In this document: positions 1 through 12,785 of the stretch, in pieces | Layout of the letters: every line of letters begins with the position of its first letter | Numbering within the stretch: the stretch's first letter is position 1 | NCBI RefSeq assembly: GCF_032854445.1 | Contig: NW_027018159.1 | Coordinates: forward strand, 1 to 64,000 | Reading direction: 5' to 3' | Source: Liolophura sinensis | Lineage: Eukaryota; Mollusca; Polyplacophora; Chitonida; Chitonidae | DNA length: 64,000 nt | The notes under the pieces: generated by a model | The model's input: only the letters and a program-made list of their open reading frames with translations | Database searches by the model: none | Told to the model about the DNA's origin: nothing | Translations under genes and position numbers: made by a program

Positions 1-343
1 TAAGACAATTGCTGGGTGAGTTAAATGGGCTGAGCCGATAGGTTTGACGTCTTCTGGTCTACTGAGGGCACATAACTTATAGTCAAAAGTTAAATATAGT
101 AATGACCAGTCGCGATTGTACAGAGTACAGTGTAGCCGATTTCAATTACCAAAAAGACCAGGTAAAAATGCAAAATTGGAAAAGTTGTTCCAGTGCTGCT
201 GGTAAGAAGCTAATCCGACGTATTTTGTGACGACAAATCGAATGGTGCAAACACCGCGTTGCTGTCCGACCAACACTTTTGCCTGTAGTGACAATTGAAT
301 GATCATTGATGTCATAATCACGTGCCCAGCAACGGCTCTTACT
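1..343. repeat. Truncated satellite unit at the left window edge
   Basis: The window opens inside a unit, near the conserved CAATTGCTGGGTGAG stretch. It runs to the first CCATGG at 344, so the array continues to the left. It carries the variants CTGAGCCGATAG near 29-40 and ACAAATCG near 233-240. Confidence 0.95.
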
Positions 344-893
344 CCATGGAAACCAGGGATATTGCAATTTTTCAACAGCTGCCGATACCTGGCTCAATTC
401 CGGATCTTTTGGCACCTTACTGAAGTGGGTCTGTGGTCAGTTGTACTTTTTACAGCAGACTGTATCAGTACCTTGTGTTTTTCACGTACAAATGGTGTGG
501 TTTTTTCTACACGTAGATAAAGACATTGAGATTGTCTTGCACTTAGAAGTAAGGCAATTGCTGGGTGAGTTAAATGGGCTTAGCCCAAAGATTTCAGGTC
601 TTCTGGGCTACCGAAGGGCACATAACTTATAGTCAAAAGTTGAATATAGTAATAACCAGTCGCGGTTGTACAGAGTACAGTGTAGCCGATTTCAATTAAC
701 AAAAAGACCAGGTAAAAATGCAAAAGTGGAAAAAACTGTTCCAGTGCTACTAGTAAGAGCCTAATCCGACGTATTTTGTGACGAGAAATTGAATGGTGCA
801 AACCGCGTTGCTCTCCGACCAATACTTTTGGCTGTAGCGGACAGATCAATGATCATTGATGTCATAATCACGTGCCCAGCAACGGCTCTTACT
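344..893. repeat. Hybrid B/C unit
   Basis: The diagnostic box starts as type B (CTGAAGTG, about 421-428) and continues as type C (CTGTGGTCAG, 431-440). The switch therefore lies inside the box. This is the only C-like signal in the first 18 kb, where all other units are A, B or D. Confidence 0.8.
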
Positions 894-2540
894 CCATGGG
901 AAACCAGGGATATTTGCAATTTTTTAACAGCTGCCGATGCCTGGCCCAATTCCACATCTTTTGGCACCTTATAAATGTGGGGTCAGTGTTAGTTATACTT
1001 TTCACAGCAGACTGTATCAAGTACCTTGTGTTTTTTATGTACAAATGGTGTGTTTTTTCTACAAGTAGATAAAGACATTGGGATTGTCTTGGACTTAGAA
1101 GTAAGACAATTGCTGGGTGAGTTGAATGGGCTTAGCCGATAGATTTGACGTCTTCTTGGCTACCGACGGGCACATAACTTATAGTCAAAAGTTAAACATA
1201 GTAATGACCAGTCGCGATTGTACAGAGTACAGTTTAGCCGATTTCAATTAACAAAAAGACCAGGTAAAAATGCAAAAGTGGAAAAAATTGTTCCAGTGCT
1301 GCTGGTAAGAGGCTAATCCGACGTATTTTGTGACGAGAAATCGAATGGTGCAAACCGCGTTGCTCTCCGACCAATACTTTTTGGCTGTAGTGACAATTGA
1401 ATGATAATTTATGTCATAATCACGTGCGTAGCAACGGCTCTTACTCCATGGAAACCAGGGATATTTGCAATTTTTCAACAGCTGCCGATGCCTGGCTCAA
1501 TTCCGCATCTTTTGGCACCTTACTGAAGTGGGTTAGTGTTCAGTTGTACTTTTTACAGCAGACTGTATCAAGTACCTTGTGGTTTTCACGTACAAATGGT
1601 GTGGTTTTTCTACACGTAGATAAAGACATTGAGATTGTCTTGCACTTAGAAGTAAGGCAATTGCTGGGTGAGTTAAATGGGCTTAGCCCAAAGATTTGAC
1701 GTCTTCTGGGCTACCGAAGAGCACATAACTTATAGTCAAAAGTTGAATATAGTAATGACCAGTCGCGATTGTACAGAGTACAGTTTAGCCGATTTCAATT
1801 AACAAAAAGACGAAGCAAAAATGCAAAAGTGGAAAAACTGTTCAGTGCTACTAGTAAGAGGCTAATCCGACGTATTTTGTGACGAGAAATCGAATGGTGC
1901 AAACCGCGTTGCTCTCCAACCAATACTTTTGGCTGTAGCGACAGATCAATGATCATTGATGTCATAATCACGTGCCCAGCAACGGCTCTTACTCCATGGA
2001 AACCAGGGATATTTGCAATTTTTAACAGCTGCCGATGCCTGGCCCAATTCCACATCTTTTGGCACCTTATAAATGTGGGTCAGTGTTTAGTTGTACTTTT
2101 TACAGCAGACTGTATCAAGTACCTTGTGTTTTTTATGTACAAATGGTGTGGTTTTCTACACGTAGATAAAGACATTGAGATTGTCTTGGACTTAGAAGTA
2201 AGACAATTGCTGGGTGAGTTGAATGGGCTTAGCCGAAAGATTTGACGTCTTCTGGGCTACCGAAGGGCACATAACTTATAGTCAAAAGTTGAATATAGTA
2301 ATGACCAGTCGCGATTGTACAGAGTACAGTGTAGCCGATTTCAATTATCAAAAAGACCAGGTAAAAATGCAAAAGTGGAAAAACTGTTCCAGTGCTACTA
2401 GTAGGAGCCTAATCCGACGTATTTTGTGACGAGAAATCGAATGGTGCAATCCGCGTTGCTCTCCGACCAATACTTTTGGCTGTAGCGACAATTAAATGAT
2501 CATTTATGTCATAATCACGTGCGTAGCAACGGCTCTTACT
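344..2540. repeat. Irregular A/B segment, four units with uneven spacing
   Basis: Units by CCATGG position: 344 (B/C hybrid), 894 (A), 1446 (B), 1994 (A). Spacings are 550, 552, 548 and 547 bp rather than the usual 549. The differences are one-base changes, often in homopolymers: an extra G at about 899 and again near 980, an extra T near 1380, and a missing C in the GTTCCAG motif near 1831. The two following units (2541 and 3092) are also uneven at 551 and 548. Either this is a decayed part of the array or the consensus is less accurate here. Confidence 0.85.
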
Positions 2541-5500
2541 CCATGGAAACCAGGGAAATTTGCAATTTTTTCAACAGCTGCCGATGCCTGGCTCAATTCC
2601 GCATCTTTTGGCACCTTACTGAAGTGAGTAAGTGTTCAGTTGTACTTTTTACAGCAGACTGTATCAAGTACCTTGTGGTTTTCACGTACAAATGGTGTGG
2701 TTTTTCTACACGTAGATAAAGACATTGAGATTGTCTTGCACTTATAAGTAAGGCAATTGCTGGGTGAGTTAAATGGGCTTGTCCCAAAGATTTGACGTCT
2801 TCTGAGCTACCGAAGGGCACATAACTTATAGTCAAAAGGTTGAATATAGTAAATGACCAGTCGCGATTGTACAGAGTACAGTTTAGCCGATTTCAATTAA
2901 CAAAAAGACGAAGCAAAAATGCAAAAGTGGAAAAACTGTTCAGTGCTACTAGTAAGAGGCTAATCCGACGTATTTTGTGACGAGAAATCGAATGGTGCAA
3001 ACCGCGTTGCTCTCCAACCAATACTTTTGGCTGTAGCGACAGATCAATGATCATTGATGTCATAATCACGTGCCCAGCAACGGCTCTTACTCCATGGAAA
3101 CCAGGGATATTTGCAATTTTTTAACAGCTGCCGATGCCTGGCCCAATTCCAGCATCTTGGCACCTTATAAATGTGGGTCAGTGTTTAGTTGTACTTTTTA
3201 CAGCAGACTGTATCAAGTACCTTGTGTTTTTTATGTACAAATGGTGTGGTTTTTCTACACGTAGATAAAGACATTGAGATTGTCTTGGACTTAGAAGTAA
3301 GACAACTGCTGGGTGAGTTGAATGGGCTTAGCCGAAAGATTTGACGTCTTCTGGGCTACCGAAGGGCACATAACTCATAGTCAAAAGTTGAATATAGTAA
3401 TGACCAGTCGCGATTGTACAGAGTACAGTGTAGCCGATTTCAATTAACAAAAAGACCAGGTAAAAATGCAAAAGTGGAAAAACTGTTCCAGTGCTACTAG
3501 TAGGAGCCTAATCCGACGTATTTTGTGACGAGAAATCGAATGGTGCAATCCGCGTTGCTCTCCGACCAATACTTTTGGCTGTAGCGACAATTGAATGATC
3601 ATTTATGTCATAATCACGTGCGTAGCAACGGCTCTTACTCCATGGAAACCAGGGAAATTTGCAATTTTTCAACAGCTGCCGATGCCTGGCTCAATTCCGC
3701 ATCTTTTGGCACCTTACTGAAGTGAGTTAGTGTTCAGTTGTACTTTTTACAGCAGACTGTATCAAGTACCTTGTGGTTTTCACGTACAAATGGTGTGGTT
3801 TTTCTACACGTAGATAAAGACATTGAGATTGTCTTGCACTTATAAGTAAGGCAATTGCTGGGTGAGTTAAATGGGCTTGTCCCAAAGATTTGACGTCTTC
3901 TGAGCTACCGAAGGGCACATAACTTATAGTCAAAAGTTGAATATAGTAATGACCAGTCGCGATTGTACAGAGTACAGTGTAGCCGATTTCAATTAACAAA
4001 AAGACCAGGCAAAAATGCAAAAGTGGAAAAACTGTTCCAGTGCTGCTGGTAAGAGGCTAATCCGACGTATTTTGTGACGAGAAATCGAATGGTGCAAACC
4101 GCGTTGCTCTCCGACCAATACTTTTGGCTGTAGCGACAATTGATTGATCATTGATGTCATAATCACGTGCCCAGCAACGGCTCTTACTCCATGGAAACCA
4201 GGGATAATTGCAATTTTTTAACAGCTGCCGATGCCTGGCCCAATTCTGCATCTTTTGGCACCTTAAAAATGTGGGTCAGTGTTTAGTTGTACTTTTTACA
4301 GCAGACTGTATCAAGTACCTTGTGTTTTTTATGTACAAATGGTCTGGTTTTTCTACACTTAGATAAAGACATTGAGATTGTCTTGGACTTAGAAGTAAGA
4401 CAATTGCTGGGTGAGTTAAATGGGCTTGGCCCAAAGATTTCAGGTCTTCTGGGCTACCGAAGGGCACATAACTTATAGTCAAAAGTTGAATATAGTAATG
4501 ACCAGTCGCGATTGTACAGAGTACAGTGTAGCCGATTTCAATTAACAAAAAGACCAGGCAAAAATGCAAAAGTGGAAAAAACTGTTCCAGTGCTACTAGT
4601 AAGAGCCTAATCCGACGTATTTTGTGACGAGAAATCGAATGGTGCAATCCGCGTTGCTCTCCGACCAATACTTTTGGCTGTAGCGACAATTGAATGATCA
4701 TTTATGTCATAATCACGTGCGTAGCAACGGCTCTTACTCCATGGAAACTAAGGAAATTTGCAATTTTTCAACAGCTGCCGATGCCTGGCTCAATTCCGCA
4801 TCTTTTGGCACCTTACTGAAGTGGGTTAGTGTTCAGTTGTACTTTTTACAGCAGACTGTATCAAGTACCTTGTGTTTTTTATGTACAAATGGTCTGGTTT
4901 TTCTACACGTAGATAAAGACATTGAGATTGTCTTGCACTTAGAAGTAAGGCAATTGCTGGGTGAGTTAAATGGGCTTAGCCCAAAGATTTCAGGTCTTCT
5001 GGGCTACCGAAGGGCACATAACTTATAGTCAAAAGTTGAATATAGTAATGACCAGTCGCGATTGTACAGAGTACAGTGTAGCCGATTTCAATTAACAAAA
5101 AGACCAGGTAAAAATGCAAAAGTGGAAAAACTGTTCCAGTGCTGCTGGTATGAGGCTAATCCGACGTATTTTGTGACGACAAATCGAATGGTGCAAACCG
5201 CGTTGCTCTCCGACCAATACTTTTGGCTGTAGTGACAATTGAATGATCATTGATGTCATAATCACGTGCCCAGTAACGGCTCTTACTCCATGGAAACCAG
5301 GGAAATTTGCAATTTTTCAACAGCTGCCGATGCCTGGCTCAATTCCGCATCTTTTGGCACCTTACTGAAGTGGGTCAGTGTTCAGTTGTACTTTTTACAG
5401 CAGACTGTATCAAGTACCTTGTGTTTTTCACGTACAAATGGTGTGGTTTTTCTACACGTAGATAAAGACATTGAGATTGTCTTGCACTTAGAAGTAAGGC

Positions 5501-6734
5501 AATTGCTGGGTGAGTTAAATGGGCTTAGCCCAAAGATTTCAGGTCTTCTGGGCTACCGAAGGGCACATAACTTATAGTCAAAAGTTGAATATAGTAATGA
5601 CCAGTCGCGATTGTACAGAGTACAGTGTAGCCGATTTCAATTAACAAACAGACCAGGTAAAAATGCAAAATTGGAAAAACTGTTCCAGTGCTACTAGTAA
5701 GAGGCTAATCCGACGTATTTTGTGACGAGAAATCGAATGGTGCAAACCGCGTTGCTCTCCGACCAATACTTTTGGCTGTAGCGACAGATCAATGATCATT
5801 GATGTCATAATCACGTGCCCAGCAACGGCTCTTACTCCATGGAAACCAGGGATATTTGCAATTTTTTAACAGCTGCCGATGCCTGGCCCAATTCCACATC
5901 TTTTGGCTCCTTATAAATGTGGGTCAGTGTTTAGTTGTACTTTTTACAGCAGACTGTATCAAGTACCTTGTGTTTTTTATGTACAAATGGTCTGGTTTTT
6001 CTACACGTAGATAAAGACATTGGGATTGTCTTGGACTTAGAAGTAAGACAATTGCTGGGTGAGTTGAATGGGCTTAGCCGATAGATTTGACGTCTTCTTG
6101 GCTACCGACGGGCACATAACTTATAGTCAAAAGTTGAATATAGTAATGACCAGTCGCGATTGTACAGAGTACAGTGTAGCCGATTTCAATTAACAAAAAG
6201 ACCAGGTAAAAATGCAAAAGTGGAAAAATTGTTCCAGTGCTGCTGGTAAGAGGCTAATCCGACGTATTTTGTGACGAGAAATCGAATGGTGCAAACCGCG
6301 TTGCTCTCCGACCAATACTTTTGGCTGTAGTAACAATTGAATGATAATTTATGTCATAATCACGTGCGTAGCAACGGCTCTTACTCCATGGAAACCAGGG
6401 AAATTTGCAATTTTTCAACAGCTGCCGATGCCTGGCTCAATTCCGCATCTTTTGGCACCTTGCTGAAGTGGGTCAGTGTTCAGTTGTACTTTTTACAGCA
6501 GACTGTATCAAGTACCTTGTGGTTTTCACGTACAAATGGTGTGGTTTTTCTACACGTAGATAAAGACATTGACATTGTCTTGCACTTAGAAGTAAGGCAA
6601 TTGCTGGGTGAGTTAAATGGGCTTAGCCGATAGATTTCAGGTCTTCTGGGCTACCGAAGGGCACATAACTTATAGTCAAAAGTTGAATATAGTAATGACC
6701 AGTCGCGATTGTACAAAGTACAGTGTAGCCGATT

Positions 6735-6755
6735 TCAATTAAAAAAGGCAAAAAT
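6735..6755. repeat. 7-bp deletion allele, copy 1
   Basis: The usual AATTAACAAAAAGACCAGGC is shortened to AATTAAAAAAGGC, giving a 542-bp unit. The same allele lies near 12765-12785 and 17145-17165. It occurs nowhere else, so it is a marker of the HOR between 2.5 and 17.9 kb. Confidence 0.9.
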
Positions 6756-7476
6756 GCAAAAGTGGACAAACTGTTCCAGTGCTGCTAGTAAGAGCCTAAT
6801 CCGACGTATTTTGTGACGAGAAATCGAATGGTGCAATCCGCGTTGCTCTCCGACCAATACTTTTGGCTGTAGCGACAATTGAATGATCATTTATGTCATA
6901 ATCACGTGCGTAGCAACGGCTCTTACTCCATGGAAACCAGGGATATTTGCAATTTTTCAACAGCTGCCGATGCCTGGCTCAATTCCGCATCTTTTGGCAC
7001 CTTACTGAAGTGGGTTAGTGTTCAGTTGTACTTTTTACAGCAGACTGTATCAAGTACCTTGTGTTTTTCACGTACAAATGGTGTGGTTTTTCTACACGTA
7101 GATAAAGACATTGAGATTGTCTGGCACTTAGAAGTAAGGCAATTGCTGGGTGAGTTAAATGGGCTTAGCCGAAAGATTTGACGTCTTCTGGGCTACCGAA
7201 GGGCACATAACTTATAGTCAAAAGTTGAATATACTAATGACCAGTCGCGATTGTACAGAGTACAGTTTAGCCGATTTCAATTAACAAAAAGACGAAGCAA
7301 AAATGCAAAAGTGGAAAAACTGTTCCAGTGCTACTAGTAAGAGGCTAATCCGACGTATTTTGTGACGAGAAATCGAATGGTGCAAACCGCGTTGCTCTCC
7401 AACCAATACTTTTGGCTGTAGCGACAGATCAATGATCATTGATGTCATAATCACGTGCCCAGCAACGGCTCTTACT

Positions 7477-8025
7477 CCATGGAAACCAGGGAAATTTGCA
7501 ATTTTTCAACAGCTGCCGATGCCTGGCTCAATTCCGCATCTTTTGGCACCTTACTGAAGTGAGTTAGTGTTCAGTTGTACTTTTTACAGCAGACTGTATC
7601 AAGTACCTTGTGTTTTTTATGTACAAATGGTGTGGTTTTTCTACACGTAGATAAAGACATTGAGATTGTCTTGGACTTAGAAGTAAGACAACTGCTGGGT
7701 GAGTTGAATGGGCTTAGCCGAAAGATTTGACGTCTTCTGGGCTACCGAAGGGCACATAACTTATAGTCAAAAGTTGAATATAGTAATGACCAGTCGCGAT
7801 TGTACAGAGTACAGTGTAGCCGATTTCAATTAACAAAAAGACCAGGTAAAAATGCAAAAGTGGAAAAACTGTTCCAGTGCTACTAGTAGGAGCCTAATCC
7901 GACGTATTTTGTGACGAGAAATCGAATGGTGCAATCCGCGTTGCTCTCCGACCAATACTTTTGGCTGTAGCGACAATTAAATGATCATTTATGTCATAAT
8001 CACGTGCGTAGCAACGGCTCTTACT
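7477..8025. repeat. A/B/A mosaic unit
   Basis: Sequence before CCATGG is type A (GACAGATCAATGATC). The next ~110 bp is type B (GAAATTTGC, TTCAACAG, ACTGAAGTG). The rest returns to type A (TTTTTTATG, CTTGGACTTAG). The copy at 13509-14057 has the same mosaic. The corresponding unit of the third block, 17894, is pure A. A B-type tract of roughly 100-150 bp has thus been placed into an A unit before the 11-unit duplication. Confidence 0.85.
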
Positions 8026-8574
8026 CCATGGAAACCAGGGAAATTTGCAATTTTTCAACAGCTGCCGATGCCTGGCTCAATTCCGCATCTTTTGGCACCT
8101 TACTGAAGTGAGTTAGTGTTAAGTTGTACTTTTTACAGCAGACTGTATCAAGTACCTTGTGGTTTTCACGTACAAATGGTGTGGTTTTTCTACACGTAGA
8201 TAAAGACATTGAGATTGTCTTGCACTTATAAGTAAGGCAATTGCTGGGTGAGTTAAATGGGCTTGTCCCAAAGATTTGACGTCTTCTGAGCTACCGAAGG
8301 GCACATAACTTATAGTCAAAAGTTGAATATAGTAATGACCAGTCGCGATTGTACAGAGTACAGTGTAGCCGATTTCAATTAACAAAAAGACCAGGCAAAA
8401 ATGCAAAAGTGGAAAAACTGTTCCAGTGCTGCTGGTAAGAGGCTAATCCGACGTATTTTGTGACGAGAAATCGAATGGTGCAAACCGCGTTGCTCTCCGA
8501 CCAATACTTTTGGCTGTAGCGACAATTGATTGATCATTGATGTCATAATCACGTGCCCAGCAACGGCTCTTACT

Positions 8575-9123
8575 CCATGGAAACCAGGGAAATTTGCAAT
8601 TTTTCAACAGCTGCCGATGCCTGGCTCAATTCCGCATCTTTTGGCACCTTACTGAAGTGAGTAAGTGTTCAGTTGTACTTTTTACAGCAGACTGTATCAA
8701 GTACCTTGTGGTTTTCACGTACAAATGGTGTGGTTTTTCTACACGTAGATAAAGACATTGAGATTGTCTTGCACTTATAAGTAAGGCAATTGCTGGGTGA
8801 GTTAAATGGGCTTGTCCCAAAGATTTGACGTCTTCTGAGCTACCGAAGGGCACATAACTTATAGTCAAAAGTTGAATATAGTAATGACCAGTCGCGATTG
8901 TACAGAGTACAGTTTAGCCGATTTCAATTAACAAAAAGACGAAGCAAAAATGCAAAAGTGGAAAAACTGTTCCAGTGCTACTAGTAAGAGGCTAATCCGA
9001 CGTATTTTGTGACGAGAAATCGAATGGTGCAAACCGCGTTGCTCTCCAACCAATACTTTTGGCTGTAGCGACAGATCAATGATCATTGATGTCATAATCA
9101 CGTGCCCAGCAACGGCTCTTACT
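8575..9123. repeat. D/B hybrid unit at the junction of the two 11-unit blocks
   Basis: Upstream of about 8575 the sequence is D-like (TTGATTGATCATTGATG, near 8526). Downstream it matches the B unit at 2541, including the distinctive GAAGTGAGTAAGTG. The switch lies between about 8560 and 8592. This is where the first block joins the second, as expected for unequal crossing-over between a D unit and the 2541-type B unit. Confidence 0.85.
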
Positions 9124-10221
9124 CCATGGAAACCAGGGATATTTGCAATTTTTTAACAGCTGCCGATGCCTGGCCCAATTCCACATCTTTTGGCACCTTA
9201 TAAATGTGGGTCAGTGTTTAGTTGTACTTTTTACAGCAGACTGTATCAAGTACCTTGTGTTTTTTATGTACAAATGGTGTGGTTTTTCTACACGTAGATA
9301 AAGACATTGAGATTGTCTTGGACTTAGAAGTAAGACAACTGCTGGGTGAGTTGAATGGGCTTAGCCGAAAGATTTGACGTGTTCTGGGCTACCGAAGGGC
9401 ACATAACTCATAGTCAAAAGTTGAATATAGTAATGACCAGTCGCGATTGTACAGAGTACAGTGTAGCCGATTTCAATTAACAAAAAGACCAGGTAAAAAT
9501 GCAAAAGTGGAAAAACTGTTCCAGTGCTACTAGTAGGAGCCTAATCCGACGTATTTTGTGACGAGAAATCGAATGGTGCAATCCGCGTTGCTCTCCGACC
9601 AATACTTTTGGCTGTAGCGACAATTGAATGATCATTTATGTCATAATCACGTGCGTAGCAACGGCTCTTACTCCATGGAAACCAGGGAAATTTGCAATTT
9701 TTCAACAGCTGCCGATGCCTGGCTCAATTCCGCATCTTTTGGCACCTTACTGAAGTGAGTTAGTGTTCAGTTGTACTTTTTACAGCAGACTGTATCAAGT
9801 ACCTTGTGGTTTTCACGTACAAATGGTGTGGTTTTTCTACACGTAGATAAAGACATTGAGATTGTCTTGCACTTATAAGTAAGGCAATTGCTGGGTGAGT
9901 TAAATGGGCTTGTCCCAAAGATTTGACGTCTTCTGAGCTACCGAAGGGCACATAACTTATAGTCAAAAGTTGAATATAGTAATGACCAGTCGCGATTGTA
10001 CAGAGTACAGTGTAGCCGATTTCAATTAACAAAAAGACCAGGCAAAAATGCAAAAGTGGAAAAACTGTTCCAGTGCTGCTGGTAAGAGGCTAATCCGACG
10101 TATTTTGTGACGAGAAATCGAATGGTGCAAACCGCGTTGCTCTCCGACCAATACTTTTGGCTGTAGCGACAATTGATTGATCATTGATGTCATAATCACG
10201 TGCCCAGCAACGGCTCTTACT

Positions 10222-10770
10222 CCATGGAAACCAGGGATAATTGCAATTTTTTAACAGCTGCCGATGCCTGGCCCAATTCTGCATCTTTTGGCACCTTAAA
10301 AATGTGGGTCAGTGTTTAGTTGTACTTTTTACAGCAGACTGTATCAAGTACCTTGTGTTTTTTATGTACAAATGGTCTGGTTTTTCTACACTTAGATAAA
10401 GACATTGAGATTGTCTTGGACTTAGAAGTAAGACAATTGCTGGGTGAGTTAAATGGGCTTGGCCCAAAGATTTCAGGTCTTCTGGGCTACCGAAGGGCAC
10501 ATAACTTATAGTCAAAAGTTGAATATAGTAATGACCAGTCGCGATTGTACAGAGTACAGTGTAGCCGATTTCAATTAACAAAAAGACCAGGCAAAAATGC
10601 AAAAGTGGAAAAACTGTTCCAGTGCTACTAGTAAGAGCCTAATCCGACGTATTTTGTGACGAGAAATCGAATGGTGCAATCCGCGTTGCTCTCCGACCAA
10701 TACTTTTGGCTGTAGCGACAATTGAATGATCATTTATGTCATAATCACGTGCGTAGCAACGGCTCTTACT
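10222..10770. repeat. Representative type D unit
   Basis: Type D resembles A but has CCCAATTCTGCATC and TTAAAAATG in the box. In this domain it has TTGATTGATCATTGATG upstream. D units lie at 4189, 10222, 14607, 26679, 28327, 29425, 31075, 32178, 33825, 36570, 42060, 49199, 51377, 55769, 57947 and 61772. Confidence 0.88.
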
Positions 10771-12764
10771 CCATGGAAACTAAGGAAATTTGCAATTTTT
10801 CAACAGCTGCCGATGCCTGGCTCAATTCCGCATCTTTTGGCACCTTACTGAAGTGGGTTAGTGTTCAGTTGTACTTTTTACAGCAGACTGTATCAAGTAC
10901 CTTGTGTTTTTTATGTACAAATGGTCTGGTTTTTCTACACGTAGATAAAGACATTGAGATTGTCTTGCACTTAGAAGTAAGGCAATTGCTGGGTGAGTTA
11001 AATGGGCTTAGCCCAAAGATTTCAGGTCTTCTGGGCTACCGAAGGGCACATAACTTATAGTCAAAAGTTGAATATAGTAATGACCAGTCGCGATTGTACA
11101 GAGTACAGTGTAGCCGATTTCAATTAACAAAAAGACGAAGCAAAAATGCAAAAGTGGAAAAACTGTTCCAGTGCTGCTGGTATGAGGCTAATCCGACGTA
11201 TTTTGTGACGACAAATCGAATGGTGCAAACCGCGTTGCTCTCCGACCAATACTTTTGGCTGTAGTGACAATTGAATGATCATTGATGTCATAATCACGTG
11301 CCCAGTAACGGCTCTTACTCCATGGAAACCAGGGAAATTTGCAATTTTTCAACAGCTGCCGATGCCTGGCTCAATTCCGCATCTTTTGGCACCTTACTGA
11401 AGTGGGTCAGTGTTCAGTTGTACTTTTTACAGCAGACTGTATCAAGTACCTTGTGTTTTTCACGTACAAATGGTGTGGTTTTTCTACACGTAGATAAAGA
11501 CATTGAGATTGTCTTGCACTTAGAAGTAAGGCAATTGCTGGGTGAGTTAAATGGGCTTAGCCCAAAGATTTCAGGTCTTCTGGGCTACCGAAGGGCACAT
11601 AACTTATAGTCAAAAGTTGAATATAGTAATGACCAGTCGCGATTGTACAGAGTACAGTGTAGCCGATTTCAATTAACAAACAGACCAGGTAAAAATGCAA
11701 AATTGGAAAAACTGTTCCAGTGCTACTAGTAAGAGGCTAATCCGACGTATTTTGTGACGAGAAATCGAATGGTGCAAACCGCGTTGCTCTCCGACCAATA
11801 CTTTTGGCTGTAGCGACAGATCAATGATCATTGATGTCATAATCACGTGCCCAGCAACGGCTCTTACTCCATGGAAACCAGGGATATTTGCAATTTTTTA
11901 ACAGCTGCCGATGCCTGGCCCAATTCCACATCTTTTGGCTCCTTATAAATGTGGGTCAGTGTTTAGTTGTACTTTTTACAGCAGACTGTATCAAGTACCT
12001 TGTGTTTTTTATGTACAAATGGTCTGGTTTTTCTACACGTAGATAAAGACATTGGGATTGTCTTGGACTTAGAAGTAAGACAATTGCTGGGTGAGTTGAA
12101 TGGGCTTAGCCGATAGATTTGACGTCTTCTTGGCTACCGACGGGCACATAACTTATAGTCAAAAGTTGAATATAGTAATGACCAGTCGCGATTGTACAGA
12201 GTACAGTGTAGCCGATTTCAATTAACAAAAAGACCAGGTAAAAATGCAAAAGTGGAAAAATTGTTCCAGTGCTGCTGGTAAGAGGCTAATCCGACGTATT
12301 TTGTGACGAGAAATCGAATGGTGCAAACCGCGTTGCTCTCCGACCAATACTTTTGGCTGTAGTAACAATTGAATGATAATTTATGTCATAATCACGTGCG
12401 TAGCAACGGCTCTTACTCCATGGAAACCAGGGAAATTTGCAATTTTTCAACAGCTGCCGATGCCTGGCTCAATTCCGCATCTTTTGGCACCTTGCTGAAG
12501 TGGGTCAGTGTTCAGTTGTACTTTTTACAGCAGACTGTATCAAGTACCTTGTGGTTTTCACGTACAAATGGTGTGGTTTTTCTACACGTAGATAAAGACA
12601 TTGACATTGTCTTGCACTTAGAAGTAAGGCAATTGCTGGGTGAGTTAAATGGGCTTAGCCGATAGATTTCAGGTCTTCTGGGCTACCGAAGGGCACATAA
12701 CTTATAGTCAAAAGTTGAATATAGTAATGACCAGTCGCGATTGTACAAAGTACAGTGTAGCCGA

Positions 12765-12785
12765 TTTCAATTAAAAAAGGCAAAA
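12765..12785. repeat. 7-bp deletion allele, copy 2
   Basis: Same shortened spacer as at 6735-6755, in the equivalent unit of the second 11-unit block. Both copies also share TGTACAAAGTAC just upstream, which the third copy lacks. Confidence 0.9.

Larger units (their letters stand above)
2541..8574. repeat. Higher-order repeat, 11-unit block, copy 1
   Basis: Units by CCATGG position: 2541 B, 3092 A, 3640 B, 4189 D, 4739 B, 5288 B, 5837 A, 6386 B, 6928 B, 7477 A/B/A, 8026 B. The block matches 8575-14606 at an offset of 6032-6034 bp. Private markers are shared: AAACTAAGG at about 4744, CCCAGTAACGG at about 5270, GGCTCCTTAT at about 5905, the 7-bp deletion near 6741, and GTTAAGTTG near 8118. Differences are few, for example an A6/A5 run near 4577 and CGTCTTC versus CGTGTTC near 3346/9379. 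Unit boundaries are arbitrary in phase. Confidence 0.93.

Noticed and set aside
560-600. Inverted repeat TGGGCTTAGCCCA as a terminator hairpin
   Set aside because: The six-base stem is present in only part of the units and is broken in others (TTAGCCGA, TTGTCCCA, TTAGCTCA). There is no T-run after it and no gene before it.
4276-4701. Longest open frame in the window, 141 codons on the minus strand
   Set aside because: It reads through satellite sequence that is equally open in plus-strand frames. The same frame is cut to 97, 78 or 63 codons in sister units by substitutions. There is no recognisable domain and no stable start or stop.
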